A DNA stretch of 64,000 bases, from assembly GCA_965370415.1 (NCBI GenBank), contig CBDUTJ010000013.1:3819-67818 (forward strand), in the 5' to 3' direction. A model generated the notes under the pieces. The model searched no databases. It was not told where the DNA came from and saw only the letters and a list, made by a program, of their open reading frames with translations. Every line of letters begins with the position of its first letter. The first letter of the stretch is position 1. Made by a program: the position numbers and the translations under genes. Shown here one piece after another: positions 35,630-43,896 of this stretch. Origin of the DNA: JACNIV01 sp965370415 (lineage in GTDB: Bacteria > Cloacimonadota > Cloacimonadia > Cloacimonadales > TCS61).

Positions 35630-36745
35630 CTATCCCATATGTATCACCTCACCAAAAGGTGGTTTGAAGTTAGCTTTATCTGTTAGAATCCACAAAGTCG
35701 GATAATCAGGTGGTTCCGGAAATGAATCGCAATATCCATCTGTGAAATAGATAACACAGGATGGCAAAATATCTTCTTGCTCAATATAAGCAAATCCCGG
35801 TTTGAAGTCTGTACCACCACCCCCTTTGGCATGAAGCTGGAAATCATAAATATCGATGGTTTCGATATTAGCTACTTTGGAATCCACATAGATGACCTTG
35901 ATCTCTGTCCCCGGATAAATAGACAAAATTGCCTGTAATTCAGCTGCAAATATATCCAGTTCTTTCTGTGAGACCGAACCGCTGGTATCAATAATAACAG
36001 CAATTGTTCCGAGCGTGGGAACATTAAGCCCGGGAAGATACAATCCGGAATACAGATAACGCTTATTGGGCTGTTTCCAAGTATAATCATTCCTGGCATT
36101 TTCTGTAATGAAGCGAGATAATATCTCTTTCCAATTAAGCTTCGGTTGTAAGGTCTCCTGGATCATTCTCTCCAGACCAGCCGGAAGTTTACCCTGAGCC
36201 TTGGCAACCGCTGCTGCACGTGCTATTGTTATTTTGCAGTTCTTGATCTGCTGGGGAAGAGTGTTTGCGTGGCTACTCTTACTATTGCTCCTGTCCTGCT
36301 TGTAATCTCTCACTTCGCCCATGAGGGCAACTGCAACTGGTATTTTAATGGATTTGGGAAGTTGGTTATAGATCACTTCTGCTTCCAGATCCTTGAACTT
36401 AGAATCAGATAATGCTCCTTCGGGAAGTGAAAATCCGGAATCTTTAACGATGGGATTAACTGCATAATCGCAGGCAACATTCCACTTAAGATGTTCTCTG
36501 CTGTTTTTTCTGAAAGGATGGAGCATAGCGATATGAAGAACTTCATGACAGATGACGGCCTTTAATTCGGCATTTGATAGTTTATCAATAAACTGAGGAT
36601 TATAACCCAGTACTACCGAATCCGTATAAGCTGTCTCACATTCAGTGTCTTCCTCCAACCTCAATTGAAGAGCAATAGAGGCAAAAAAAGGGCTTGAAAG
36701 AACCAGTCCCGCTCTCGCTTTGGTTAGTTTCTTTATTGTTTCCAT
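35630..36745 (-). CDS. vWA-like protein with N-terminal HExxH metallopeptidase-like domain (DUF2201-like)
   Basis: 371 aa, ATG at 36745, 1 nt after the stop of the upstream gene, so translation is coupled. The N-terminal half has a zinc-peptidase signature HEVLHIAMLH (HExxH, about residue 67) within AELKAVICHEVLHIAML, followed by WNVACDYAVN. The C-terminal half is vWA-like, with the MIDAS motif DTSGS (VIIDTSGSVSQKEL) and GGGGTDFKPGF. This pairing is the DUF2201 / putative metallopeptidase-vWA-like family. Such proteins usually work with MoxR-type AAA ATPases, as encoded three genes upstream. A relic of a second copy's C-terminus lies at 17767-17880. Cytoplasmic; no signal. Confidence 0.88.
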   Translation of the reverse strand: METIKKLTKARAGLVLSSPFFASIALQLRLEEDTECETAYTDSVVLGYNPQFIDKLSNAELKAVICHEVLHIAMLHPFRKNSREHLKWNVACDYAVNPIVKDSGFSLPEGALSDSKFKDLEAEVIYNQLPKSIKIPVAVALMGEVRDYKQDRSNSKSSHANTLPQQIKNCKITIARAAAVAKAQGKLPAGLERMIQETLQPKLNWKEILSRFITENARNDYTWKQPNKRYLYSGLYLPGLNVPTLGTIAVIIDTSGSVSQKELDIFAAELQAILSIYPGTEIKVIYVDSKVANIETIDIYDFQLHAKGGGGTDFKPGFAYIEQEDILPSCVIYFTDGYCDSFPEPPDYPTLWILTDKANFKPPFGEVIHMG

Positions 36746-36746
36746 A

Positions 36747-37253
36747 TTACCCCGCTTTAGCTAATTTTTTTTCTGTCTCTTTTTTCTTCTTCGCTTTTTT
36801 CATCTTTATCCTGTTGAACACTTTCTCTGCATCACTATGTAGATCGGCTTTTTCGTAAGTTTCATATAAGTAGCGGTCTTCCAGCATAGCCTCCAACACT
36901 TTTTTCGAAATATCCTTGAAATATTCAACAGCATAATGATACAGGTTGGGTTTTTCGCTATTATCTGATATTATCATATGCTTTAGTATCTGATCTTTCT
37001 GGAGGAAATTTTCTTCATCAGCATAATCACCTGCAATTACAATTCTATCGCCAGCCCAACTACCGATTATGGGGTCATCTGAGTGAAGATCACCTCCGCC
37101 GCGTCCGTTTCCATCTGATAGCAATACAGCCAGCGCTGTCATGGTCCCTTCTCTACTACAGCCAAATTCCAGGAGCTTTGCCCCATCATTGAAGGTATAG
37201 GTATTCAGAAATTCCTGCTTATCGAGATTAACTATCTTGTAATATTGTCCCAT
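36747..37253 (-). CDS. Hypothetical protein of the MoxR/vWA operon (168 aa)
   Basis: 168 aa from the ATG at 37253 (GTGGAGGAATAT upstream; the in-frame GTG earlier is the ribosome site). It begins MGQYYKIVNLDKQEFLN, a start shared by small proteins of unknown function in phage and MoxR/vWA clusters. A loop SDGNGRGGGDLHSDDPIIGS precedes WAGDRIVIAGDYADE, and a Lys-rich helix closes the protein. No catalytic motif is recognised. It sits between the DUF3150-like and vWA genes with almost no spacing, so it probably belongs to the same complex or regulates it. Confidence 0.7.
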   Translation of the reverse strand: MGQYYKIVNLDKQEFLNTYTFNDGAKLLEFGCSREGTMTALAVLLSDGNGRGGGDLHSDDPIIGSWAGDRIVIAGDYADEENFLQKDQILKHMIISDNSEKPNLYHYAVEYFKDISKKVLEAMLEDRYLYETYEKADLHSDAEKVFNRIKMKKAKKKKETEKKLAKAG

Positions 37254-37265
37254 ATATTCCTCCAC

Positions 37266-38114
37266 TTAAGCTGCCGGCAGGTAATGCCGCATCTTATTCA
37301 GGATCTTCTGTGCTTCCATAGCGGTTTTGTTCCTGATATTGTCATCTTCTCTCAATGTTTGAGGATCGTGTTTGGTAAGTTTAGTTTTGATCTCCTGAAC
37401 CGAAGATTCAAGATCCGGATCATCTGTGATATTGAGTTTAGGAAGAAGGTCACATAACTCGCTGATATTGTTCACAAGACTATTTTTGAATTTATTGTCG
37501 ACTTTCTTCAACCTCTCCACCATGTGTTCTACAACCTTGAATAATCTCTGCCAGAGATCTTTCATGGCTGTTTCGGTTGCTTCTCTCACCTGTTCTTCAA
37601 TCGATTCTTTTATGGCTTCGATCTCCTCATTATTTAGATTAACCCGGAAATCATCTGCGACGGGTACCGGAGATACCTGGGTTGAGAACGAATATTTTGT
37701 GTTTAATGTTAAAACATCAGGGTAATCTTCTTCATCATACATGCTGTTCAATCTGTGCTGCGCTTCACTCTTCAAAGCAGGATAAGCTCTGATGAAATTC
37801 TCAACCTCATTTTCATACTGATCCTGAAACTTCCGAATAGAATTTACATAGTTGAAGTAATTTGCTGCTGGTAAGAGCCGTCCCCCATTATCCAGCCAGG
37901 GAAGAGTATTGTCATAATGAAAGTTCCTGGCTTCTGAAGCTATCTTCTGAATCTTACATATTGAAGCTTTAGCAATAAGTAGTTTATTATATCTACCCGC
38001 ATCCTTGGAATTATGAATACTTTCAACTTCCTCCGATATCTTACGATCATATTTTCTGGCTGTCCAGGCACCAATATTCAGATAAATTAACATCGTTTTT
38101 TCAGTTAAAGACAT
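37266..38114 (-). CDS. DUF3150-like helical protein of the MoxR/vWA operon
   Basis: 282 aa from the ATG at 38114 (AAAGGAGGATAAC upstream). It is mostly alpha-helical: SLTEKTMLIYLNIGAWTARK, DWLxRLFK-type helices (KDLWQRLFKVVEHMVERLKK) and a conserved-looking LPWLDNGGRLLPAANYFNY in the middle. Length and order next to a MoxR ATPase and a vWA protein resemble the DUF3150 family. That assignment is from memory of the neighbourhood and the helix pattern and needs a profile search. Possibly a substrate or adaptor of the ATPase. Confidence 0.65.
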   Translation of the reverse strand: MSLTEKTMLIYLNIGAWTARKYDRKISEEVESIHNSKDAGRYNKLLIAKASICKIQKIASEARNFHYDNTLPWLDNGGRLLPAANYFNYVNSIRKFQDQYENEVENFIRAYPALKSEAQHRLNSMYDEEDYPDVLTLNTKYSFSTQVSPVPVADDFRVNLNNEEIEAIKESIEEQVREATETAMKDLWQRLFKVVEHMVERLKKVDNKFKNSLVNNISELCDLLPKLNITDDPDLESSVQEIKTKLTKHDPQTLREDDNIRNKTAMEAQKILNKMRHYLPAA

Positions 38115-38133
38115 GTTATCCTCCTTTATTTTT

Positions 38134-39135
38134 TTACAACACCACATCAGCGTGTTTGATCGCCCATGCAGAGAACTCTTTCGTATTCGCCAGTGACTTG
38201 TTCCGTTTGATTGCATCTTTGATCAATAAGACCTGGAACTCTCCAGGCAAACGATTGGTAAACCTGATGATATTGGCGAAGTTCTTTTTATCAGCTTTGG
38301 CTGAAAGAGCACCACAGACCGCATAGAGAGTGGATGGTTCAGTGGGAACTTCCGCCTTATCAGGGTGAGCGATCAGCTTCTCAATATCGGGGAGTTCCTT
38401 ATATACCTTCAGAAATCCCAGGAACTCTGCTGCAAAGCCCTCTCCTGCTGCTCCCGAGATCATTTCGAATTCAGTATCTTGGGGCAAACCTGCATTCATC
38501 ATCTTACCTACATAAGCTACCGTTCTGGGATTTGGTGTGTTGATGATATCAGCTGTAGGTTTAAAGTCGTGTAGCAAATTAGGTCTAAACCTGATAAAAG
38601 CTATCAGTTCTGTTGGCATATTATTATTAATTGCCCACTCTACCCAGTCATCAATATTAACATCTAATTCTAAAATAGCAGAGAATCTACTCTTCACCGG
38701 TTCCAGTATTCCCTGAACTGCTGCTCTATCTTGTCTTCTGTTAGTAGCAGCAAGGAAGATTACATGCTCTGAAACCTTATGACCATTGATTTTACGTGCC
38801 AACAGTAGGTGCATACAAGATGCTTGAACTGATGCCGGAGCCTGTCCCAGGTCATCGAGAAAGAAGACAGTAGGCTTTTCTGCTTTTATTAATTGAAGCA
38901 GATCACCAAAGGGTAAAAAAGTTGCTTCTGTTCCGTCTTTAATTGGAAACGGCAATCCTTTGAAATCAGTTGGGTCAGATACTACAGGATGGTTAACTAT
39001 AAGCTCAGTGCCTGTCTCCAGACAGGCTTGAGTTAAAATTTCTGTCTTTCCTATACCCGGGCTTCCTTTAATAAGCAATGGATATTTGTTTTTAATAGCA
39101 AATTTAATTGCCTGGTTTAATTGTTTTGGACGCAT
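38134..39135 (-). CDS. MoxR-type AAA ATPase
   Basis: 334 aa from the ATG at 39135 (AAAGGAGAAAATAAT upstream). Walker A is IKGSPGIGKTEI (about 20-31), Walker B is TVFFLDDLGQAP, sensor 1 is VIFLAATNR, and an Arg-finger region is KSRFSAILEL. Architecture fits the MoxR/RavA branch of AAA+ ATPases, which remodel or assemble complexes together with vWA partners. It is separated from the upstream gene (39221) by a hairpin-T-run at 39166-39190, so its level may be set by read-through. Cytoplasmic. Confidence 0.87.
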   Translation of the reverse strand: MRPKQLNQAIKFAIKNKYPLLIKGSPGIGKTEILTQACLETGTELIVNHPVVSDPTDFKGLPFPIKDGTEATFLPFGDLLQLIKAEKPTVFFLDDLGQAPASVQASCMHLLLARKINGHKVSEHVIFLAATNRRQDRAAVQGILEPVKSRFSAILELDVNIDDWVEWAINNNMPTELIAFIRFRPNLLHDFKPTADIINTPNPRTVAYVGKMMNAGLPQDTEFEMISGAAGEGFAAEFLGFLKVYKELPDIEKLIAHPDKAEVPTEPSTLYAVCGALSAKADKKNFANIIRFTNRLPGEFQVLLIKDAIKRNKSLANTKEFSAWAIKHADVVL

Positions 39136-39165
39136 ATTATTTTCTCCTTTATTGTTTTTGGACAT

Positions 39166-39190
39166 AAAAAAAAGCCGGATTTTCACCGGC
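39166..39190 (-). terminator. Internal terminator/attenuator inside the MoxR/vWA operon
   Basis: GCCGG (39174-39178) and CCGGC (39186-39190) pair around a 7 nt loop. On the minus strand the hairpin is followed by eight T residues. It stands between the stop at 39221 and the ATPase start at 39135, all on the same strand. It may lower transcription of the distal ATPase-vWA genes or end a shorter transcript. Confidence 0.68.
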
Positions 39191-39220
39191 GTTATGTTTT
39201 GAAATTATTTACTTCAACTT

Positions 39221-39571
39221 TTATTCTACAGGTTCACCTTTTTTTCTTTCATAGACAAGATTATAAGCGATCCCTTTTTCAATACGATATCCCCATTTTG
39301 AACTATCTTCTCCGATAAATTCAATGTCTCCATCTTCCAAAAAGGAAGCCAGTTTCCTGATCCATTTTTCATCATGAGACCACTTGGCATACAAGTCCTC
39401 ACAACAGAACCAGCCATCATCGTCAAGCTCCAACCAGTCCAATTCATATTCCCAATCTTCAGCTATATTAGCAGAGATTTTAAGTTTTATCTCAGACAGG
39501 AGTCCACGGACATCTTTCATGCAGTCATCTTTTACACAGGGATCTATGATTAAAGTGCTGTAATATCCCAT
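39221..39571 (-). CDS. Hypothetical acidic protein of the MoxR/vWA operon (116 aa)
   Basis: 116 aa, ATG at 39571 (TTAGGAGGTTTCGTC upstream, strong site). It begins MGYYSTLIIDPCVKDDCMKD and contains LDWLELDDDGWFCCEDLYAK and DDxEFIGEDSSKWGYRIEKG-like acidic stretches, rich in Trp and Asp. No family is recognised. The start motif G(Y/Q)YY resembles the neighbour at 36747. Spacing of 11 bp from the gene upstream indicates cotranscription. Confidence 0.66.
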   Translation of the reverse strand: MGYYSTLIIDPCVKDDCMKDVRGLLSEIKLKISANIAEDWEYELDWLELDDDGWFCCEDLYAKWSHDEKWIRKLASFLEDGDIEFIGEDSSKWGYRIEKGIAYNLVYERKKGEPVE

Positions 39572-39582
39572 GACGAAACCTC

Positions 39583-40341
39583 CTAAACTGCTTCTTTCAT
39601 TTTGTCGATCAGAAGCTGGGCTTTGAGTTCACGACTGATGTCTTTTTCAATTTCAGTGATAGAAATAACTTTTCTCCAGCTTCCCATAGAGGGCAGACGT
39701 CCTACTCTCTGTTTATCAGTATCTAGATTTTCATCGAAGAAGGTTATTACATCAACGATCTGCTCATAATCGAAGTGTGAACCATTCAGCTCTACCCGTA
39801 GCTTACCTGACTTGAGTCTTCTGATGGAAAAGTCTGAAGTGTAACTGTGATGGTCTTTATTCCGCAGATATTCCTCAACAGTAATATTGGCATTATTGCC
39901 AGCGTATGAGGTAATATATTGGATCTTGCCGCAAGTCAGCAGAGGCCACTCGGCTGAATATGAGGTATCTTCATAATTTAGTCCTTCCACATATCCTGCA
40001 TCCAGCCAGAACTCTTGCTCAATAAGCGACAACGCCTTTTCCACCTTCATCTTTTTCCAGAGGAACTGGGAGTATTGATCACCTTGCGGAAATCCCTCAA
40101 AATAACAGCCATAGGCGATCATTCCTTTTTTCTTCTGTAAGATCAGAACCGCATTCCCGGGATTGCAGGCATAGGCAGCAGGGCGGGCATCCTTCTCTAC
40201 ATAGCTGAGAATAGTCCTGGTATTGCTGTAAGCAACCTTATGAGCCCACCTGTTAGTAAAGCTGCCGACTACTCCGTGTCTATCCACAAGACTCAGGATC
40301 TCACTGATCCTGGGCATTTTTTTTATATCTGATACTATCAT
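39583..40341 (-). CDS. Hypothetical protein of the MoxR/vWA operon (252 aa)
   Basis: 252 aa, ATG at 40341 (AAAGGAGCAAAT upstream). Mixed alpha/beta, no signal, no membrane segment. Stretches such as RAHKV-type basic N-terminal part (TNRWAHKVAYSNTRTILSYV), MIAYGCYFEGFPQGDQYSQF and LPSMGSWRKVISITEIEKDI are distinctive, but I know no family. It is the longest uncharacterised protein of the operon and lies 11 bp upstream of the next gene. Likely part of the same system as the ATPase and vWA protein (by position). Confidence 0.66.
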   Translation of the reverse strand: MIVSDIKKMPRISEILSLVDRHGVVGSFTNRWAHKVAYSNTRTILSYVEKDARPAAYACNPGNAVLILQKKKGMIAYGCYFEGFPQGDQYSQFLWKKMKVEKALSLIEQEFWLDAGYVEGLNYEDTSYSAEWPLLTCGKIQYITSYAGNNANITVEEYLRNKDHHSYTSDFSIRRLKSGKLRVELNGSHFDYEQIVDVITFFDENLDTDKQRVGRLPSMGSWRKVISITEIEKDISRELKAQLLIDKMKEAV

Positions 40342-40406
40342 ATTTGCTCCTTTGTTTTTTTAATGGTTATGGAATCAGCAGTAATTGTCAGAACTAAAAT
40401 TATGTC

Positions 40407-40595
40407 TCAATTTCTTAATTTGGAATTAGCAAAAATCCATTCAATTTCATATTTATGCTTATGTTCACCTGGCACAAATTTAAAGTTATCTCCATCTATT
40501 TCAGTTCGATTCTTCATATCGATATCCTGTTGATTATCGATAAATTTGGACGGTATAAAACCAATCTTGATAGCATCGATGTTATAAGTGCTCAT
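40407..40595 (-). CDS. Small hypothetical protein (62 aa), operon start
   Basis: 62 aa, ATG at 40595 with AAAGGAGGAGCATGTAA upstream, a strong ribosome site. MSTYNIDAIKIGFIPSKFID, then GDNFKFVPGEHKHKYEIEWI; charged, no signal, no family recognised. It is the first well-supported gene of the MoxR/vWA operon. The 65 bp to the next gene hold nothing special. Confidence 0.6.
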   Translation of the reverse strand: MSTYNIDAIKIGFIPSKFIDNQQDIDMKNRTEIDGDNFKFVPGEHKHKYEIEWIFANSKLRN

Positions 40596-40622
40596 TTACA
40601 TGCTCCTCCTTTCCTGCTCTTG

Positions 40623-40820
40623 CTATTTTGTTGTCTTGTTTTGCCTGAATTTTGATGTAACTTTAATGGTAGTTTTTATATCTCTGTCGAACCAGAGATA
40701 AATATAACCTCTTTTCTTGGCTTCTTTGATCAGTTCCCGGAAACGGTCAGAATAGTTTCTGTAATAACCGTTATCAAATAAGACATAATAGACAGCACCT
40801 TCTTCCCGGGTATATATCAC
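40623..40820 (-). pseudogene. Probable 3' remnant of a gene cut by the serine-recombinase element
   Basis: 65 codons from a GTG at 40820 with no ribosome site. They encode REEGAVYYVLFDNGYYRNYS and KKRGYIYLWFDRDIKTTIKV. Its first codons overlap the 3' end of the recombinase gene (40774-42141) in another frame. The strands look like the end of a folded domain. A plausible reading is that the mobile element at 40.8-42 kb inserted into a longer gene and left this tail in front of the operon. It could also be a small intact gene with a weak start. Confidence 0.45.
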
Positions 40821-42141
40821 TCAAAAATAACATTTTGCTATCATAGTTTCTTGTTGTCCAAAGATCACTTAATTTATTTATCTCTTTAAAGTTCATTATT
40901 ATATCACGAATATTCAATAAGGCATTAGAGAATTGATTGAATTTCTTATTATTGCGTGCTTTAAGATTATTGAGATATTCTAACTCCGCATTATATAGAT
41001 CATCAATCTCTGCAATACTAACCTTTAGGTTATGCTTAACAATATTCTTAATCTCATCATCAATTAATTTATTCTCATCTATGGTATCTTCTCTTATTTC
41101 TATTATTTTTTTTTGAAATAACTGTATGTAGTTTAGAAAGTCGTAGACATAGCCTACTGTGTCTGGATTAACGTAATCAAAGGTGTCTAAATATTTAACG
41201 AATTCCATATGGAGAAGTTCATTTTTCATACTGATATTACATTTGTTACAATTATAGTAAATCCGCGAACCTGTAAAAGAATGTCCACAATTCTCACATA
41301 AAAGCCAATTACGTAAAGGAAGGTCTTCATTTTTTAGCATTCTTTTCTTCCTTTTCTTTCTATTAGTTTTACTCGTTATCAATTTTTGAACAGCATTATA
41401 TGTGCTAATATTTATAATCGGAGGTATATTTCCCTTTTTCCACTTACCCTTATTATCCTTCACGTATCCAGCATATTTTTTGTTCTTTAGCCTAAACCTT
41501 AACGTATTATAATGAATCTCCCCATATCCTTCTTTATATAGCTCTGATTGGATTTCTTCGATGGAATAACCCGCCAAAGCCAAGGAAAATATCCTTTTGA
41601 TTTCATTTTTATCATCAGGATTGATACTTAAACGACCCTTACTACCATCGAATACAATTTTGTAACCTGTTGCAGGTCTTCCCCATGATTTACCATTCGA
41701 TATTTTATTTTGTATAGCCTGTTCAGTAGTTTTTGAATTAATAATTATCTCTAATTCTCCTTCTACGGCTATTTTTGCAAAAGTTAAATACGATTCTTTA
41801 CCACGAAGTTTGGAGTGGGTACAGTCAATAAACTCAATCTTATATTTCTTTAAAATCTTAATTAGATTAATTGCAATTTCAGCTGACCGAGCCATGCGCT
41901 TACTATCAGCAACAATCAGATAACCAATTTCTTTTTTATTTTGATGGATGAATGCTTCCATTGCATTTAATTCACTTCTTCCTGGATTATCACCTTTAGC
42001 TACTTCAGAAAATATCTTTAATACACTTGAATTTAATTTTTCCACTTGCGAACGACAGACCTTCTTTTGGTGAGTTAGCGTGTTGTTCTTAGAAAATTGT
42101 CTTTGTGTGCTAAGACGAGAATAGATTAAGGATTTCTTCAT
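40774..42141 (-). CDS. Large serine recombinase (resolvase/invertase superfamily)
   Basis: 455 aa from the ATG at 42141. The N-terminal catalytic domain has the nucleophile motif YSRLSTQRQ (Ser about residue 10), EVAKGDNPGRSELNAMEAFI, and IVADSKRMARSAE with the Arg pair. A recombinase domain follows (GRPATGYKIVFD, LRFRLKNKKYAGYV), then a zinc ribbon (LCENCGHSF ... YYNCNKC) and a coiled coil. It ends LSDIYPGRRCCLLCLI. Homologues usually continue past the (I/L)(Y/F)P turn, so the last ten residues may come from flanking DNA. Such enzymes insert and excise phages or transposons. No partner genes of a complete prophage are next to it. Confidence 0.87.
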   Translation of the reverse strand: MKKSLIYSRLSTQRQFSKNNTLTHQKKVCRSQVEKLNSSVLKIFSEVAKGDNPGRSELNAMEAFIHQNKKEIGYLIVADSKRMARSAEIAINLIKILKKYKIEFIDCTHSKLRGKESYLTFAKIAVEGELEIIINSKTTEQAIQNKISNGKSWGRPATGYKIVFDGSKGRLSINPDDKNEIKRIFSLALAGYSIEEIQSELYKEGYGEIHYNTLRFRLKNKKYAGYVKDNKGKWKKGNIPPIINISTYNAVQKLITSKTNRKKRKKRMLKNEDLPLRNWLLCENCGHSFTGSRIYYNCNKCNISMKNELLHMEFVKYLDTFDYVNPDTVGYVYDFLNYIQLFQKKIIEIREDTIDENKLIDDEIKNIVKHNLKVSIAEIDDLYNAELEYLNNLKARNNKKFNQFSNALLNIRDIIMNFKEINKLSDLWTTRNYDSKMLFLSDIYPGRRCCLLCLI

Positions 42142-42643
42142 CAACTATCTCTAATTAATATTCCATTACAGGTAACGGTAAGCTAACATGATATTATTAT
42201 ACGCCCTAAGGAGGGATCTAACCGTAACTCCTTATATAGCACGGTTCTGTAAAGCACGTAATCTCTTTCCATCATAATCATAAAAATGGATATTATCACC
42301 ATAAAAAATCCTCTATATTTCCTCAATGGAAAACGTTATCCCCTTTAAGCCCGCGTTATAAGCAAGACTACATGCCTTATACCTAATCTGTTTTACAAGA
42401 AAGCTAATTCATAATTCTTTAAAGAACTCTGATTCATTTTATTATATTTCAAAACCGAGATGTGAAGTCACTAATTTTATTGTCAAATGAATTTCTTCGA
42501 TGGATTGTGCATAATAATATCACTCTCTGAATTACAATAGCCCCAAATGATCTATACTTTTTTGTAAATTTAAATAAAAAAATGGAAAAGCATACAGCAC
42601 AGGAAAATCGAAAGACTGGAACCGGGGTTGCGATTTGATCTCA
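42142..42643. other. Non-coding stretch upstream of the recombinase gene
   Basis: About 500 bp with no credible gene on either strand. It probably holds the promoter of the recombinase and, further right, phage-derived debris leading into the lysozyme relic at 42644. The recombinase attachment half-site could lie here, but I cannot identify it. Confidence 0.4.
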
Positions 42644-42781
42644 ATGGGAAAATACATAAAACGGGATGAAGGATTAAGATTGAAACCTTACCGATGCCAA
42701 GCCAAGAAATTGAAAATTGGTTATGACCTGAACCTAGAAGCAAGGGGAATATCTATTAAAAAAGCTGAAGATAAAAAATAA
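42644..42781 (+). pseudogene. Phage lysozyme (GH24, T4-type) N-terminal relic
   Basis: Plus-strand frame of 45 codons: MGKYIKRDEGLRLKPYRCQA, KKLKIGYDLNLEARGISIKK, then a stop. GH24 lysozymes start I.(R/E)(D/H)EG(L/V)(R/V)L..Y with the catalytic Glu in DEG, followed by (L/W)TIGYG(H/Y)N and (GI)s....A. Here DEGLRLKPY is kept, TIGYGHN has become KIGYDLN, and the rest (about 100 aa) is missing. It is degenerate phage debris and supports a prophage origin for the 40.8-46.2 kb region. Confidence 0.65.
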
Positions 42782-42814
42782 AAAAGGGGCTGTGGCTCAT
42801 GTTATAATCAAGAT

Positions 42815-43378
42815 TCAATAATGTTGGTGATGATGAACAAGTATATCTTTTATTGATTTTTTTATCTTTCGAATGCAATTACTACTATCAATATTCATGG
42901 GATATATCAATTCAATTTCTTCCCCGAATTTCACTCTTACCAGTTCCTCACTTGTTTGCTCATAGTTTCTTATCTTAAGCTGCGGTACATCATGCCTCAA
43001 TTGAACAGAGCTTCTTTCTTGCACAAAAGGAAATTTTACAGAGTTTTTTACATCTTTAATTGTTTCTAAGGGAGACTTTTTAAGTAGTGTAGATTGATCT
43101 TTCTTATTTAATTGTTTTAATGATCTTCTCCCGGCTTCTTTCTTCACCTGTACAAAATCCAAGTCTTGAATCATTTCCTTGATCCGCTTCAAGGGATAGT
43201 GTTCTTCCTGCAGTTTCTTTATCAGAATAATGCGGTAAAGATGATCATCTGAATAAAAGCTGTTGATCCCTACTCCAGAGTGTGGTGGTATCAGTCTCTT
43301 GCCTATATAGTAATGCACTGTTCTTTTCGTAACCCCAGCTTTCAATGCCAGTTCCGATATTGTGTATCCTTTTTTCAT
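42815..43378 (-). CDS. MerR-type HTH regulator
   Basis: 187 aa, ATG at 43378 (GGGGGTAATGAT upstream). The N-terminal MerR helix-turn-helix and wing is clear: YTISELALKAGVTKRTVHYY, IGKRLIPPHSG, YSDDHLYRIILIKKLQEEHY and PLKRIKEMIQ. The C-terminal half (about 100-187) is not a common effector domain. It contains EELVRVKFGEEIELIYPMNI, a strand-rich part, and a His-rich end. Position among recombinase genes suggests a regulator of the mobile region, but the gene could be older cargo. Confidence 0.8.
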   Translation of the reverse strand: MKKGYTISELALKAGVTKRTVHYYIGKRLIPPHSGVGINSFYSDDHLYRIILIKKLQEEHYPLKRIKEMIQDLDFVQVKKEAGRRSLKQLNKKDQSTLLKKSPLETIKDVKNSVKFPFVQERSSVQLRHDVPQLKIRNYEQTSEELVRVKFGEEIELIYPMNIDSSNCIRKIKKSIKDILVHHHQHY

Positions 43379-43588
43379 ATCATTACCCCCAATAAATTAC
43401 GATGAAAAAATAACACCACTACGTAACGGTGTCAAGTAATTTCATAATCTCGGGGCTTCATCATGCTGTGAGCGAATATGGGGTGGCAGGAGATTTGTTA
43501 TAAAATGACAATCTGATGACAGAAAAAAACAACATCGGTTAGCTGAATCCTGCCTTTCAAAAACTGCTTAAAAGCAAAAGGATGGGAA

Positions 43589-43750
43589 ATGAACCCACAC
43601 AAAGCTAAAACGGGCTGCATGGAACCTCATTGCAAAGAAACAGACTGTACCACCAACGCAAGAATATCTACGTTCTGTGGCGTTATTTTTTACAGGGCCA
43701 AAAGAATAAGCGTCGTTACCTCTCCCGGCACAGGGAGCTATTATCACTAG
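43589..43750 (+). CDS. Possible small Cys-rich protein (53 aa), weakly supported
   Basis: ATG at 43589 with AGGATGGGAA upstream. 53 codons with TGCMEPHCKETDC-type content: KAKTGCMEPHCKETDCTTNA, RISTFCGVIFYRAKRISVV. Four Cys plus His could form a small zinc knuckle, but codon content is not convincing and an opposite-strand frame of similar length exists. The rest of 43379-43896 shows no gene. Confidence 0.25.
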   Translation: MNPHKAKTGCMEPHCKETDCTTNARISTFCGVIFYRAKRISVVTSPGTGSYYH

Positions 43751-43896
43751 GATCAATATCCATCCTCAAAAAAGTGATCCGAATCCTACAGGTTCCCTAG
43801 TTAAAGATCAAGGAAGCTGTACCTATTGTTGCAGATAAATATTAATTTCATCAATTTAAAAAAGATACATTTAGATTATGTGTCTCGAGGATTATT

